The translations under genes and the position numbers were made by a program. Shown in pieces: positions 7,741 to 16,669 of a stretch of DNA of 64,000 nucleotides; positions within the stretch are counted from its first letter, which is position 1, and each line of letters begins with the position of its first letter. Location: positions 55,669 through 119,668 of the forward strand of contig JBBSLP010000007.1 in assembly GCA_038255145.1 (NCBI GenBank), written 5' to 3'. This stretch comes from WHTX01 sp038255145. GTDB taxonomy: Bacteria > Actinomycetota > Acidimicrobiia > Acidimicrobiales > CAIXPF01. The notes under the pieces were generated by a model. It did no database searches, was not told the origin of the DNA, and saw only the letters and a program-made list of their open reading frames with translations.

Positions 7741-8784
7741 TCAGCGGGGGGTCTGGGGGATCGTGGGCTGGCTGGGGGGTGCGTGGCCGCGGTCGGGGCC
7801 GACGAAGCTGGCCCGACGGGCGGCCAGGTGGAGGGCGGCGCCGACGTCGATGACGCGGGGACCGCGGCGGAGCACGCGCAGGCGAGCCCGTTGGCCGGGG
7901 GCCAGCACCCGTTGGCGCTCGCCGTCGAAGGCGAGGATGCCGGGGCCGGTCACCTCGATGGGCTCGTCGGGCCCCAACCGCACGCACTCGCCGATGCCCA
8001 CCTCGGCGTACCAGCCCGGGGCCATGGGGGCCCGCAGGCGCCGGCCGGGAGCACCGGGGGCGGCGAAGCGCACCAGCACCCCGGCCTCGTCGGCCGCGGA
8101 GCAGGGCGACAGCAGCCCGCCGATGGACGAGATGCCCACGGCCGCGGGTTCGGCCCTGGTCAGCACGGCCAGGCGCAGGGCCTGGGGGTCGAAGAGGGCC
8201 CGGGAGCCCACGAAGCGCTCGTCCACGAGCACGGCGTCGATGAGGGCCAGGTCGTCGGCCTCACCGTCGATCTGCACCTCGACGACCTTGGCCGGCCGGC
8301 TGACCTCGTGCAGGGCCACCTGGCCCGAAGCCACCAGGCCCGCAGCGGCCCCGGCCACGGTGGCCTCGACGAACCCGGGGAAGACGTTGTTGGTGCCGGT
8401 GGACACGGGGACCACGGGGGCATCCCGCCAACCCAGGGCCACGGCCCGGTTGGTGCCGTCGCCGCCCAGCACGATCACCGCCCCACAGCCCAGGTCCCGC
8501 AGGGCGGCGGCCGTGCGCACGGTGTCGGTCTCGTCGAAGCGGTTGACCACCTCGACGTGCCCGTAGGCCACGTCCAGGCCCAGGGTCTCCGTGGCCCGCC
8601 CGCAGATGTCGTGGGGCTCGCGCAGGAACAGGAAGCGGTCGGCCCCGGCCTCGACGGCGCCGATGACGGCCCGACGCACGATGGTGTACTTGTCGTGCAG
8701 CGTCGACGTGGCCGCGTTGGCCACCAGCCGGCGGATGTCCTTGCCCGACACCGGGTTGGCGATGATGGCCACCGTTCCCGTCAT
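7741..8784 (-). CDS. AcoX-like / ATP-NAD kinase-fold protein
   Basis: 347 residues. The N-terminus MTGTVAIIANPVSGKDIRRL and the central VIVLGGDGTNRAVA (about residues 103-116) are the nucleotide-binding signatures of the NAD kinase/diacylglycerol kinase superfamily. PVSTGTNNVFP is the acetoin-cluster AcoX variant of the NAD-kinase TGTNN loop. AcoX proteins are thought to be kinases of uncertain substrate. The gene starts 19 nt after the stop of the glycerol-1-phosphate-dehydrogenase-like gene on the same strand, so the pair is probably one operon. The low-complexity end (DRGHAPPSQPTIPQ) is unremarkable. Confidence 0.75.
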   Translation of the reverse strand: MTGTVAIIANPVSGKDIRRLVANAATSTLHDKYTIVRRAVIGAVEAGADRFLFLREPHDICGRATETLGLDVAYGHVEVVNRFDETDTVRTAAALRDLGCGAVIVLGGDGTNRAVALGWRDAPVVPVSTGTNNVFPGFVEATVAGAAAGLVASGQVALHEVSRPAKVVEVQIDGEADDLALIDAVLVDERFVGSRALFDPQALRLAVLTRAEPAAVGISSIGGLLSPCSAADEAGVLVRFAAPGAPGRRLRAPMAPGWYAEVGIGECVRLGPDEPIEVTGPGILAFDGERQRVLAPGQRARLRVLRRGPRVIDVGAALHLAARRASFVGPDRGHAPPSQPTIPQTPR

Positions 8785-8803
8785 GGGACGCTCGCAGGCA
8801 CGC

Positions 8804-9934
8804 TCATCGGCTGGTGGCGGTCTCGCGCACCACCGGGACCTGCCAGGCCCGGCGCCACATCTCCTCGGATGCGGACCAGTTCAGATCGGCCTCGTTGAGC
8901 ACCGACCAGGGCAGGAACTCGCCCACGTGGAAGCGCACGGCGTGGCGCAGCAGGCCCCGGAACGTGCCCTCGTCCAGACCGAGCTGGTGGGGGTTGGCAG
9001 CCACCTTGCACCGGGTGAGGAGGTCGATGGCGCCTTCGGGGTCGGCCGTCCCCCCCGCCGACACCCCGTACCAGGACTGGAGCGTGGCCATGGTCACGGT
9101 GCCCAGGCCCACCAGGTCGCCGTAGCGGTGGGGTCGGCCCAGGCGGTGCTCGTAGGCCTGCACGAAGGTGTGCTCGGACCCGTCGACCAGGCGGCGGTGG
9201 CCGCTGTCGGCGCACGCCGCCCCGAGCTCGGCCAGCAGGCCGGCCAGCAGAGCCAGGCCGTCGGGCGTGGTGGCGGCCACCTCGTCGGCCCCCTGGCCCA
9301 GGCGGTCGCGACAGCTGGCGGCCAGGTCGGCCAAGCGGGTGGAGAAGGGCAGGCCCCGGTCGCGGGCGTCGGCCAGGTGCCAGTCCCAGGTGGCCGAGGT
9401 GGTGCCCACGATCTCCGCCGCGCCGGCCCGGTTGCGGGGGGCGGGGGCGGTGGCGATCAGGTCGAGGTCGACGACGACGCGGCTCTCGACCTCGCCGCTC
9501 CACACCACCTGGCGGCGCACCCGGCGGGCCACGTCGGTGGTGAAGGGGGCCAGGGAGGCCAGGGCGGTGGGCACGAGCACGACCGGGAGGCCGGCCCGCA
9601 GGGCCAGGTACTTGGCCGTGTCCAGGGCCAAGCCCCCGCCGATGCCGACCACGGCCCCGGCCGGGCCCAGGCGGCCGCGGTCGGGGTCGTACCCGTCCCC
9701 GCCGTCGCTGCCGTCGACGATGTCGGGCTCGCCGGGACCGTCGGCCGATGGGGCCAGCCCGTCCCACAGCCGTTCGAGGTCGAGCTCCTCCAGCGAGGTC
9801 GGCGTGACCAGGCGCGTCGGCGCTCCCAGGGAGGCGTGCAGGTGGGACCAGGCCCCGGGATCGGCCACGACGGTGGCCTCGGAGAGGCCCGCCAGGACCT
9901 CGCTCGCATCGACGTACTCGACGGCCACGTCCAT
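8804..9934 (-). CDS. Iron-containing alcohol dehydrogenase fold, sn-glycerol-1-phosphate dehydrogenase-like
   Basis: 376 residues. VVGIGGGLALDTAKYLA (about residue 93) is the NAD-binding loop, VVLVPTALASLAPFTTDVA the phosphate-binding segment, and TSATWDWHLADAR and GSEHTFVQAYEH the likely metal-site segments of the glycerol dehydrogenase/AraM/EgsA family. The usual second metal ligand motif HGE reads YGD here, with a His two residues earlier, so activity and substrate are uncertain. The long acidic insert GPGEPDIVDGSDGGDGYDPD near residue 75 is unusual. A -10 hexamer TAGGGT (9944-9949) ends 9 nt before the ATG. It heads a two-gene unit with the AcoX-like gene. Confidence 0.72.
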   Translation of the reverse strand: MDVAVEYVDASEVLAGLSEATVVADPGAWSHLHASLGAPTRLVTPTSLEELDLERLWDGLAPSADGPGEPDIVDGSDGGDGYDPDRGRLGPAGAVVGIGGGLALDTAKYLALRAGLPVVLVPTALASLAPFTTDVARRVRRQVVWSGEVESRVVVDLDLIATAPAPRNRAGAAEIVGTTSATWDWHLADARDRGLPFSTRLADLAASCRDRLGQGADEVAATTPDGLALLAGLLAELGAACADSGHRRLVDGSEHTFVQAYEHRLGRPHRYGDLVGLGTVTMATLQSWYGVSAGGTADPEGAIDLLTRCKVAANPHQLGLDEGTFRGLLRHAVRFHVGEFLPWSVLNEADLNWSASEEMWRRAWQVPVVRETATSR

Positions 9935-10016
9935 GGTCGGGGGACCCTAGCCGTGGGCCCGGGAACCGGGCAGTTCCGTCACCGGCCGACGCGGTCGGCC
10001 CCCACCGGCCCGCAGG

Positions 10017-10562
10017 TCAGAGGGCCAGGCGGCGGTGGACGGCCCGGAGCAGCTCCTCCTGGGCGTGGGGGTTGGCCCACGTGCCCACCAGCCAGTGCTT
10101 GTTGAACTCCTGCAGCGTCTTGTCGTCGGTGGCCACGATGCGGGTCTCGGCCACCAGCAGGGTGGCCCCGCCCCGAACGGGCTCACAGGTGATGGCCAGG
10201 GCGGCCTTGGCGAAGCCGGGCTGCTCGAAGCGGGCGAACCAGGCCGGGTCGTCACGGGCGGCGTCGGGGGCCAGGTGCTCCTGGTAGCGGTTCCAGAACC
10301 GACCGATCCGCCCCAGCAGGTAGGCGTGGGGGCGGTCGTCGACGAAGAGGCGGAAGCCCTGGCGCAGGATGTCGTCGAGCACGAGCACGGGTCGGCGTGC
10401 CCGGATGCCCCGACGGCTGCCGTTGGGCAGGTCGGCCACGTGCAGGGCGCCCACCATGTCGAACACGGTCTCGGGTGGGGCCTCGATGATGATGGTGTGC
10501 CGGCCACGCCAGTCCCAGCGGGGCAGCACGTCACCGAGGCTGGGACCCGGTCCGGGGGGCAT
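10017..10562 (-). CDS. START/SRPBCC-like ligand-binding protein
   Basis: 181 residues from the ATG at 10562 (MPPGPGPSLGD). The open frame runs 103 codons further upstream but overlaps the divergent GMC gene. This start is supported by a TACGGT -10 hexamer (10570-10575) exactly 7 nt upstream, implying a leaderless mRNA. IIIEAPPETVFDMVGALHVADLP and later beta-strands resemble polyketide cyclase/START domains, which bind a hydrophobic ligand in a helix-grip fold. No catalytic residues can be assigned. It may partner the oxidoreductases on either side, but that is guesswork. Confidence 0.6.
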   Translation of the reverse strand: MPPGPGPSLGDVLPRWDWRGRHTIIIEAPPETVFDMVGALHVADLPNGSRRGIRARRPVLVLDDILRQGFRLFVDDRPHAYLLGRIGRFWNRYQEHLAPDAARDDPAWFARFEQPGFAKAALAITCEPVRGGATLLVAETRIVATDDKTLQEFNKHWLVGTWANPHAQEELLRAVHRRLAL

Positions 10563-10649
10563 GACCGGCACCGTAGCCAGCGCCGGTGCCGCCCCGCTGG
10601 CTGGGCGCCGGCCTCGTGCCCGGCGGGGCCGGACCGGTAGGAACTGGGT

Positions 10650-12107
10650 GTGGCGCGTCGCTGGGTCGTGGTGGGGGCGGGGTCGGCCGGGGCTGTCGTC
10701 GCCGCCCGCCTGGCCCAGCGCGCCGGGGACACGGTGGTGCTGGTCGAGGCGGGACCGGACGATCCCGGCCAGCCCCCGACCCCGCCGCCGGCCATCGCTG
10801 GACAGAACTTCCTCGCCGCCGTGGCCGAACCGGGCCGGACCTGGCACCAACCGGCCCAGCGTTCCCGTCACCAGTCGCCCCGGCCCTACGTCCGCGGCCG
10901 GGGCATGGGGGGCAGCTCGGCCGTCAACGCCCTCGTCGTGTCGCCCGGCCTCCCCGGCGACTACGACGACTGGGCCCGTCGGGGTGCCACCGGTTGGGCC
11001 TGGTCCGACGTCCGACCGACCTTCGCCGCCCTGGCCCGCGGTCGCATTCCCCGTCTACTGGCCCCCCTCAGCACCTGGTCACCGTTGGAACGGGCCGTGG
11101 CCGAGGCGTCGATGGCCCTGGGTGTCCCCTGGTGCCCCGACCCCGACGTCCCCCAAGCCCCCGTGGGCGTGGGCCCGGCGGCGTTGGCGGTGCGGGGCGG
11201 CCGCCGGGTGTCCAGCTACGACGCCTTCCTCGCTCCTGCCCGGGGTCGTTCCAACCTGACCGTCATGGCCGACGCCGCCGTCGACCGGGTCGTGCTGGCC
11301 GGCGACCGGGCCGTGGGCGTGCGCCTCGTCGACGGCACCGGGATCGACGCCGACGGGGTGGTGCTGTGTGCCGGCGCCCTGCAGTCGCCGGCCATCCTGC
11401 TGCGCTCGGGCGTGGACCGCCCCGGGGTGGGCGCCTCCCTGGTCGAGCACGCGTCGGCCGGTTTCACCGTGGTGCTCCGGCCCCGTGCCCGCCTGGCCGA
11501 CGCCGGGGCCCGGCCCGTCAGCAGCGTGGTGCGCCTGACGTCGGGGCTGGCCGAGGCGGGCCCCGCCGACCTGCAGGTGCTGACCACCGGTGCCACCGGT
11601 CCCGACGACGCCGGTCGGGCTGCGGGCAGCATCCAGGTGGCCCTGATGCGGGTCTTCTCCCGGGGCCGGGTGACCCTGGCCGACCACGACCCGGTCACCC
11701 CGCCCGACGTGCGCTTCGACCTGCTGGCCGACGATCGCGACCGCACCCGGCTGGCCGCCGCCGTCCGCCACCTGCTGCGGGTGGTCGACCAACCCGCGGT
11801 GGCGGACGTGGCCGAGCTCGTGGCCATCGACGACCAGGGCACCCCGGCCGCCACCCTGGGGGGCGACGACGGGGCGGTGGAGCGCTGGCTGGAGGGGGCA
11901 GTGGGGGCCTACGTCCACGCTGCGGGCACGTGCCGCATGGGACGGGTCGACGACCCCCTGGCCGTGGTCGATCCCCACGGCGCCGTCATCGGCACCCGGG
12001 GCCTGTGGGTGGTGGACGCGTCGATCATGCCCGACCTGCCCCGGGCCGGTCCCCACCTGCCCACGGTCATGCTGGCCGAGCGCCTGGTCGCCACCCTGCC
12101 CCGGTGA
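10650..12107 (+). CDS. GMC family FAD-dependent oxidoreductase
   Basis: 485 residues from a GTG. The N-terminus has the Rossmann motif GAGSAGAVVAARL and an acidic VLVEAGP. RGRGMGGSSAVNALV (about residue 85) is the GMC signature 1. The C-terminus has the substrate-domain HAAGTCRMG and VVDASIMPDLPRA, with the active-site His. Glucose-methanol-choline enzymes oxidise alcohols, with electron transfer to oxygen or a carrier. At 485 residues it is shorter than the usual 520-560, and the segment between residues 130 and 160 (TFAALARGRIPRLLAPLS) looks trimmed. The substrate is not predictable. Confidence 0.88.
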   Translation: MARRWVVVGAGSAGAVVAARLAQRAGDTVVLVEAGPDDPGQPPTPPPAIAGQNFLAAVAEPGRTWHQPAQRSRHQSPRPYVRGRGMGGSSAVNALVVSPGLPGDYDDWARRGATGWAWSDVRPTFAALARGRIPRLLAPLSTWSPLERAVAEASMALGVPWCPDPDVPQAPVGVGPAALAVRGGRRVSSYDAFLAPARGRSNLTVMADAAVDRVVLAGDRAVGVRLVDGTGIDADGVVLCAGALQSPAILLRSGVDRPGVGASLVEHASAGFTVVLRPRARLADAGARPVSSVVRLTSGLAEAGPADLQVLTTGATGPDDAGRAAGSIQVALMRVFSRGRVTLADHDPVTPPDVRFDLLADDRDRTRLAAAVRHLLRVVDQPAVADVAELVAIDDQGTPAATLGGDDGAVERWLEGAVGAYVHAAGTCRMGRVDDPLAVVDPHGAVIGTRGLWVVDASIMPDLPRAGPHLPTVMLAERLVATLPR

Positions 12108-12126
12108 GGATCGGCGGCCGGGACCG

Positions 12127-12915
12127 TCAATCCCGGGGCACCCAGGCCGCGGGGCGCTTCTCACGGAAGGCGGTGATGCCCTCCTGGCCCTCGGGGGACT
12201 GGAACAGGGCGGCCGAGGCCGGGGCGGCCCAGTCGAAGGCGTCACGGCGGCCCATGGCCGGCACCTTCTGGATGAGGAGCTTGGACAGGGCCAGGCCCTG
12301 GGGCCCGCCGAGCACGACCTTGCCCACCACCTCGGCCACCGCGGCGTCGAGCTCGGCCGCGGGCACGGCGTGGTTGATCAGCCCCACCTCGGCGGCCCGG
12401 GTGGCGGTGATGCGCTCGCCGCCCAGGAACAGCTCGAGGGCGTCGGCCCGGCGCATCTTGGGCAGGCACACCACGGAGATGACGGCGGGGGCCACACCGA
12501 TGCGCACCTCGGTGAAGCCCATCAGGGCATCGTCGCGGGCCACGGAGATGTCGCAGCTGGCGGCCAGGCCCAGGCCCCCGGCCAGGCAGTGGCCGTCGAG
12601 GCGGCCGATGACGGGCTTGGGGGAGTCGAGGATCATCTCGAAGATGTCCACGAACGTCCGCCCCGAGGTCGGCGCCGTCGGCTTGCCCGACACCGCAGCC
12701 TTGAGGTCGGCCCCGGCGCAGAACGTGTTGCCCTTGTTGGTCAGCACCACCACCCGCACGGCGTCGTCGCCCAGGGCCTGGTCCAGGTGGGTTCCCAGGC
12801 TGTCGACCAGCTCCACGCTCAGGGCGTTGCGGTTCTCCGGCCGGTTGAGGGTGATGGTGGCCACGCCGGCCACCACCTCGAGCAGGGTGGCGGACTCGTC
12901 CGAGGATCCGGTCAT
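12127..12915 (-). CDS. Enoyl-CoA hydratase/isomerase family protein
   Basis: 262 residues from the ATG at 12915. A TACGCT hexamer (12923-12928) lies exactly 7 nt upstream, so the message is probably leaderless. Crotonase fold: NRPENRNALS near residue 25, GNTFCAGADLKA for the oxyanion hole, GHCLAGGLGLAASCDI and GFTEVRIGVAP. Of the two hydratase glutamates, the second is present (FTEVRIG) but the first is Gly in AGGLGL. Isomerase or other crotonase chemistry is therefore as likely as classical hydration. It is divergent from the SDR gene 68 nt away. Confidence 0.85.
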   Translation of the reverse strand: MTGSSDESATLLEVVAGVATITLNRPENRNALSVELVDSLGTHLDQALGDDAVRVVVLTNKGNTFCAGADLKAAVSGKPTAPTSGRTFVDIFEMILDSPKPVIGRLDGHCLAGGLGLAASCDISVARDDALMGFTEVRIGVAPAVISVVCLPKMRRADALELFLGGERITATRAAEVGLINHAVPAAELDAAVAEVVGKVVLGGPQGLALSKLLIQKVPAMGRRDAFDWAAPASAALFQSPEGQEGITAFREKRPAAWVPRD

Positions 12916-12983
12916 GGACGGGAGCGTAGTTGTGGCGTGTGACACCCACCGGTGGCCCGGCCCGGGCCGTGTAGAAAACGGTG

Positions 12984-13763
12984 ATGGGGGAAACACAGCG
13001 GGAAGCACAGCGGTTCAACGGCAGGGTCGCGCTGGTCACGGGCGCCTCCAAGGGGTTCGGCGAGGCCATCGTCCGCCAGCTCCACGGTGAGGGGGCCTCG
13101 GTCGTGCTGGCCGACCTCGACGAGGGTGCCGGCCAGGCCCTGGCCGCCGAGCTGGGGGAGCGGACCGCGTTCAGCCGCTGCGACGTCACCTCGGCCGACG
13201 ACCTGGCTGCGGCGGTGGCCGTGGCCACGGGGCGGTTCGGCCGCCTCGACGTGCTGTGCAACAACGCCGGCTACTCCCACCTGGCCATGCCCCTGCACGA
13301 GCTGCCCGAAGAGGACTTCGACCGCCAGTTCGCCGTCAACGTCAAGGGCGTGTTCCTGGGCTGCAAGGTGGCCGTGCCCGTCATGATCGAGCAGGGCGGC
13401 GGGTCCATCGTCAACACCGCCTCCATCGGGGCCAAGCGGCCCCGCAGCGGCCTGACCCCCTACAACGCCTCCAAGGGGGCGGTGCTCACCCTGACCCGGG
13501 GCCTGGCCCACGAGGTCGGCCGCCACCACATCAGGGTCAACGCCGTGTGCCCCGTCGCCGCCAACACCGCCTTCATGGAGGGGGTGCGGGGCGGCGAGCG
13601 CCTCGACGACCGGGCGGAGAAGGCCCTGGTCCGGGGCATCCCCCTGGGCCGGCTGTGCACCCCGGCCGACGTGGCCGCAGCCGTGGCCTACCTGGCGTCC
13701 GACGATGCCGACTTCCTCACCGGGGTGTGCCTCGACGTCGACGGCGGTCGCAGCATCGAGTAG
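12984..13763 (+). CDS. SDR family NAD(P)-dependent oxidoreductase
   Basis: 259 residues from the ATG at 12984 (a GTG immediately before it is also possible). Classical short-chain dehydrogenase: cofactor loop TGASKGFG near residue 20, NNAG, catalytic Ser in NTASIGAK, and YNASK as the Tyr-Lys pair. It ends with LTGVCLDVDGG, the typical FabG-like terminus. The acidic LADLDEG after strand 2 favours NAD over NADP. The substrate is unknown. The start region is shared with the divergent enoyl-CoA hydratase promoter. Confidence 0.9.
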   Translation: MGETQREAQRFNGRVALVTGASKGFGEAIVRQLHGEGASVVLADLDEGAGQALAAELGERTAFSRCDVTSADDLAAAVAVATGRFGRLDVLCNNAGYSHLAMPLHELPEEDFDRQFAVNVKGVFLGCKVAVPVMIEQGGGSIVNTASIGAKRPRSGLTPYNASKGAVLTLTRGLAHEVGRHHIRVNAVCPVAANTAFMEGVRGGERLDDRAEKALVRGIPLGRLCTPADVAAAVAYLASDDADFLTGVCLDVDGGRSIE

Positions 13764-13820
13764 CCGTCGGGGGGCGCTCCACGCGGGGCGCACGCCCGTC
13801 GTCACCTACACTCGACGAGC

Positions 13821-15407
13821 GTGTCAACTCCTGCGCCCCCGGGGGCTCTGCCGGGCTCCGGGCTGACCCACCGCCAGATCATGACCGTGCTCGGCGGTCT
13901 GATGGTGGGCCTGTTCATCGCCGCCATCGACCAGACCATCGTGTCGACGGCCCTACCCGAGATCGTCGGCGACCTGGGCGGCCTCGACAAGCTGTCGTGG
14001 GTCGTCGTCTCCTACCTGCTCACGTCGACGGCGTCGACGCCGCTGTGGGGCAAGTGCGGGGACCTGTTCGGCCGGCGCATCACCTACCAGGCCGCCATCG
14101 TGGTCTTCGTGGTGGGCTCGCTGGCCTGCGGCCTGGCCCCCAACATGATCGGCCTGGTCGTGGCCCGGGCCTTCCAGGGCATCGGCGGTGGCGGGCTCTT
14201 CGCCCTCAGCTTCGCCATCGTCGGGGACATCATCCCGCCCCGCCAGCGCGGCCGCTACATGGGCTACTTCACCGCCGTGTTCGCCTCGGCCGGCGTCATC
14301 GGGCCCCTGGCTGGCGGCTTCATCACCGACCACTTCGGCTGGCGGTGGATCTTCACCGTGAACCTGCCCATCGGCGTGGTCGCCCTGATCGTCACCTCGG
14401 CCGCGTTGCGCCTGCCCTTCCCCCGCCGCGACGCCCGCCTCGACCTGGTGGGCGCGGGCCTGCTGGTGGTGGCGGTGACCAGCCTGACCCTGGTCACGGT
14501 GTGGGGTGGCGACCAGTACGAGTGGCTGTCGGGCCCCATCATCGGCCTGGGCGTCGGCGCCATCGTGCTCTTCGTCGCCTTCGTGCTGTGGGAGGCCCGG
14601 GTGGCCGAGCCCATCGTGCCCCTGCGGTTGTTCCGCTCCCCGGTCACCGCCATCACCCTGCTGCTCAGCTTCCTGTTGGGGCCGATGATGTACGGGGTCA
14701 GTTCGTTCCTCCCCCTGTTCCTGCAGGGGGTCCGGGGGGTGTCGGCGACCGAGTCCGGCCTGCTGCTGTCACCCAACATGCTGGGCCTGACCGTCACCTC
14801 GATCATCGCCGGGAGGCTCACCACCCGCACGGGGCGCTACAAGCACTGGATCCTGCTGGGCACCGCGGTGCTGGCCATCGACATCGTGCTGCTGTCGCAG
14901 TTGACGGCGTCGACCCCCATCGTGTTGATCGGGGTGCTCATGGTCTTCGTCGGCGTGGGCATGGGGGCGTGCATGCCCACCTTGTCCATGTCCATGCAGA
15001 ACGCCGTGCCCATCGCCGATCTGGGCGTGGCCACGTCGACGCTGACCTTCTGCCGTTCGTTGGGGGGCAGCATCGGCGTGGCCGCCATGGGGGCGGTCCT
15101 CAAGCTGCACGTCGACGACGGACTGGGCGCGGTCGGTCGGGACAACCCCCTCCCCCCCGGTGTCGACGCCGGAACCCTGGCCAACCAGCCCAACGCCATC
15201 GGCGCGCTACCCGACGGCCTGCGCGACCTGGTCGAGGATGTGCTGGCCAACGCGGTGGCGGCCTCGTTCCTGGCCATGGTGCCCGTGGCCATCATCGCCG
15301 CCATCCTCGCCTGGTGGCTTCCCGAGATGGCCCTGCGGGACTCGGGGGGCATCGGCACCCATGCGCAACAGGCCGAGGCGGCCGCGCCCTCGTCCCTGGC
15401 CCACTGA
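13821..15407 (+). CDS. DHA2-family MFS multidrug efflux transporter (EmrB/QacA type)
   Basis: 528 residues from a GTG. TACACT at 13807-13812 ends 8 nt upstream, fitting a leaderless start. Hydrophobicity fits 14 transmembrane helices. AIDQTIVSTALPEIVGDLGG in helix 1 is the DHA2 motif D1, LWGKCGDLFGRR the loop 2-3 motif A, and FASAGVIGPLAGGFITDHFGWRW motif C (antiporter) spans helix 5. It should export drugs or lipophilic compounds in exchange for protons. No TetR regulator is adjacent; it stands alone between an SDR and the convergent transpeptidase gene. Confidence 0.92.
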   Translation: MSTPAPPGALPGSGLTHRQIMTVLGGLMVGLFIAAIDQTIVSTALPEIVGDLGGLDKLSWVVVSYLLTSTASTPLWGKCGDLFGRRITYQAAIVVFVVGSLACGLAPNMIGLVVARAFQGIGGGGLFALSFAIVGDIIPPRQRGRYMGYFTAVFASAGVIGPLAGGFITDHFGWRWIFTVNLPIGVVALIVTSAALRLPFPRRDARLDLVGAGLLVVAVTSLTLVTVWGGDQYEWLSGPIIGLGVGAIVLFVAFVLWEARVAEPIVPLRLFRSPVTAITLLLSFLLGPMMYGVSSFLPLFLQGVRGVSATESGLLLSPNMLGLTVTSIIAGRLTTRTGRYKHWILLGTAVLAIDIVLLSQLTASTPIVLIGVLMVFVGVGMGACMPTLSMSMQNAVPIADLGVATSTLTFCRSLGGSIGVAAMGAVLKLHVDDGLGAVGRDNPLPPGVDAGTLANQPNAIGALPDGLRDLVEDVLANAVAASFLAMVPVAIIAAILAWWLPEMALRDSGGIGTHAQQAEAAAPSSLAH

Positions 15408-15470
15408 GGCCCGGCCCCCGGCGACGTCGACCATGCGGGCCGTCGCCGTAGGTCGGACCCGTGAGGGAGC

Positions 15471-16592
15471 TCAGCCCTCGAACGGAGGCAGGCCGTTGGC
15501 GGCGCGGGTGGTGTTGATGGCGGTGACGAACTCCTCGAGCGCCGCGGCCCGGGCCTCGGCCGCGGCCGCCGCCTTCTCCTCGGCTTCCACCGCGGCGGCG
15601 TCGGCGGCCCACTGGGCGGCCTCCGCGGTGGCGGCGGCCGGGTTCATGGACTCGCGCACGGTGACGGAGAGGTCATCGGGAGCCCGGTCCCACAACCAGT
15701 CCATGTCGTCGTTGCTGAGGCGCACGCAACCGTGGCTGGCCGGGTAGGCGGGCACCGACGGCGAACCGTGCAGGGCCCAGCCCAGGTAGAAGTAGATGGG
15801 CCGGTAGAGCGTGCCCAGGGGGGCCTCGTCGACCCCGTCGACCCGCCGGTAGCCGTTGTAGATCCCGCCCGGGGTGTAGGCGAAGTCCGAGCTGCCGTCC
15901 TTGTTCGTGTAGGCGTAGTTGCCACCCGTGGACGTGTTCAGGATGGTGACCTGCAGGGGCTGTTCGGCGTTGAGGACGATGACGACCTGGCGCTCGAGGT
16001 CGACCTCGACCTGGATGCCGGCGGCCGGCCGTTGCGGGGGCATGACCCCGATGGGGGTGAAGAGGTGGGCCCAGGTCAGGGCGTCGACGTTGCCGGTGCG
16101 GTCGAGCCCCTCGAACTTCTGCAGGGCCAACACCGCCGACCACGTGCCCGACCCGAAGTAGCCGGCCTCGTCCCCGGTGCGGAAGCCCAGCTGGTCGAGG
16201 CGGTTCTGCAGGGTGGTGACCAGGTCACCGCTGTCGCCCCAGCCCAGGTGGGCCATGGCGTAGGGGTCCCCGGCCGGCGGGGGAGCCGCAGGCAGGGCGG
16301 CCACGGTCAGGGGGAGGGGCCGGGTGGTCGTGGTCGGCGCCACCGTGGTGGTGGGGGCAGCCGTGGTCGTCGTGGTCGACCGCCCCGAGTCCGCCGTCGA
16401 CGCCGTGGTCGAGGCGGTGGTGCTGTCGGGAGAGGTCGTACCCGCGCCCGCGGCGGGGGGCCGCAGCCGCACCGCGTCGCCGACCGAACCCGTGCCGCTG
16501 AAGGATGCCGCGGACAGGACGGCGACGATGACCGTGGCCGATGCCACCGTCACGACACCGCCCACGACACGCCGCTTCTGCCGTTCGACCAC
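15471..16592 (-). CDS. L,D-transpeptidase with peptidoglycan-binding domain
   Basis: 373 residues from the GTG at 16592, chosen because GAGAGGG lies 6 nt upstream and the frame beyond lacks support. Order of parts: N-terminal membrane anchor (about 10-32), a Thr/Pro/Ala linker, a peptidoglycan-binding repeat (GDSGDLVTTLQNRLDQLGF, about 119-165), a YkuD domain (about 190-305) with HGSPSVPAYPASHGCVRLS and catalytic Cys289, then a charged Ala/Glu-rich coiled-coil tail. It should form 3-3 cross-links in peptidoglycan outside the membrane. It is divergent from ilvA with 77 nt between starts. Confidence 0.92.
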   Translation of the reverse strand: MVERQKRRVVGGVVTVASATVIVAVLSAASFSGTGSVGDAVRLRPPAAGAGTTSPDSTTASTTASTADSGRSTTTTTAAPTTTVAPTTTTRPLPLTVAALPAAPPPAGDPYAMAHLGWGDSGDLVTTLQNRLDQLGFRTGDEAGYFGSGTWSAVLALQKFEGLDRTGNVDALTWAHLFTPIGVMPPQRPAAGIQVEVDLERQVVIVLNAEQPLQVTILNTSTGGNYAYTNKDGSSDFAYTPGGIYNGYRRVDGVDEAPLGTLYRPIYFYLGWALHGSPSVPAYPASHGCVRLSNDDMDWLWDRAPDDLSVTVRESMNPAAATAEAAQWAADAAAVEAEEKAAAAAEARAAALEEFVTAINTTRAANGLPPFEG

Positions 16593-16669
16593 CGTGTTCC
16601 CTCTCCCGTCGACCGCACACCGTAGTCGCCGGTGTCTTCCAGCTGGTGGCATTGGTCCATGATCGACAG

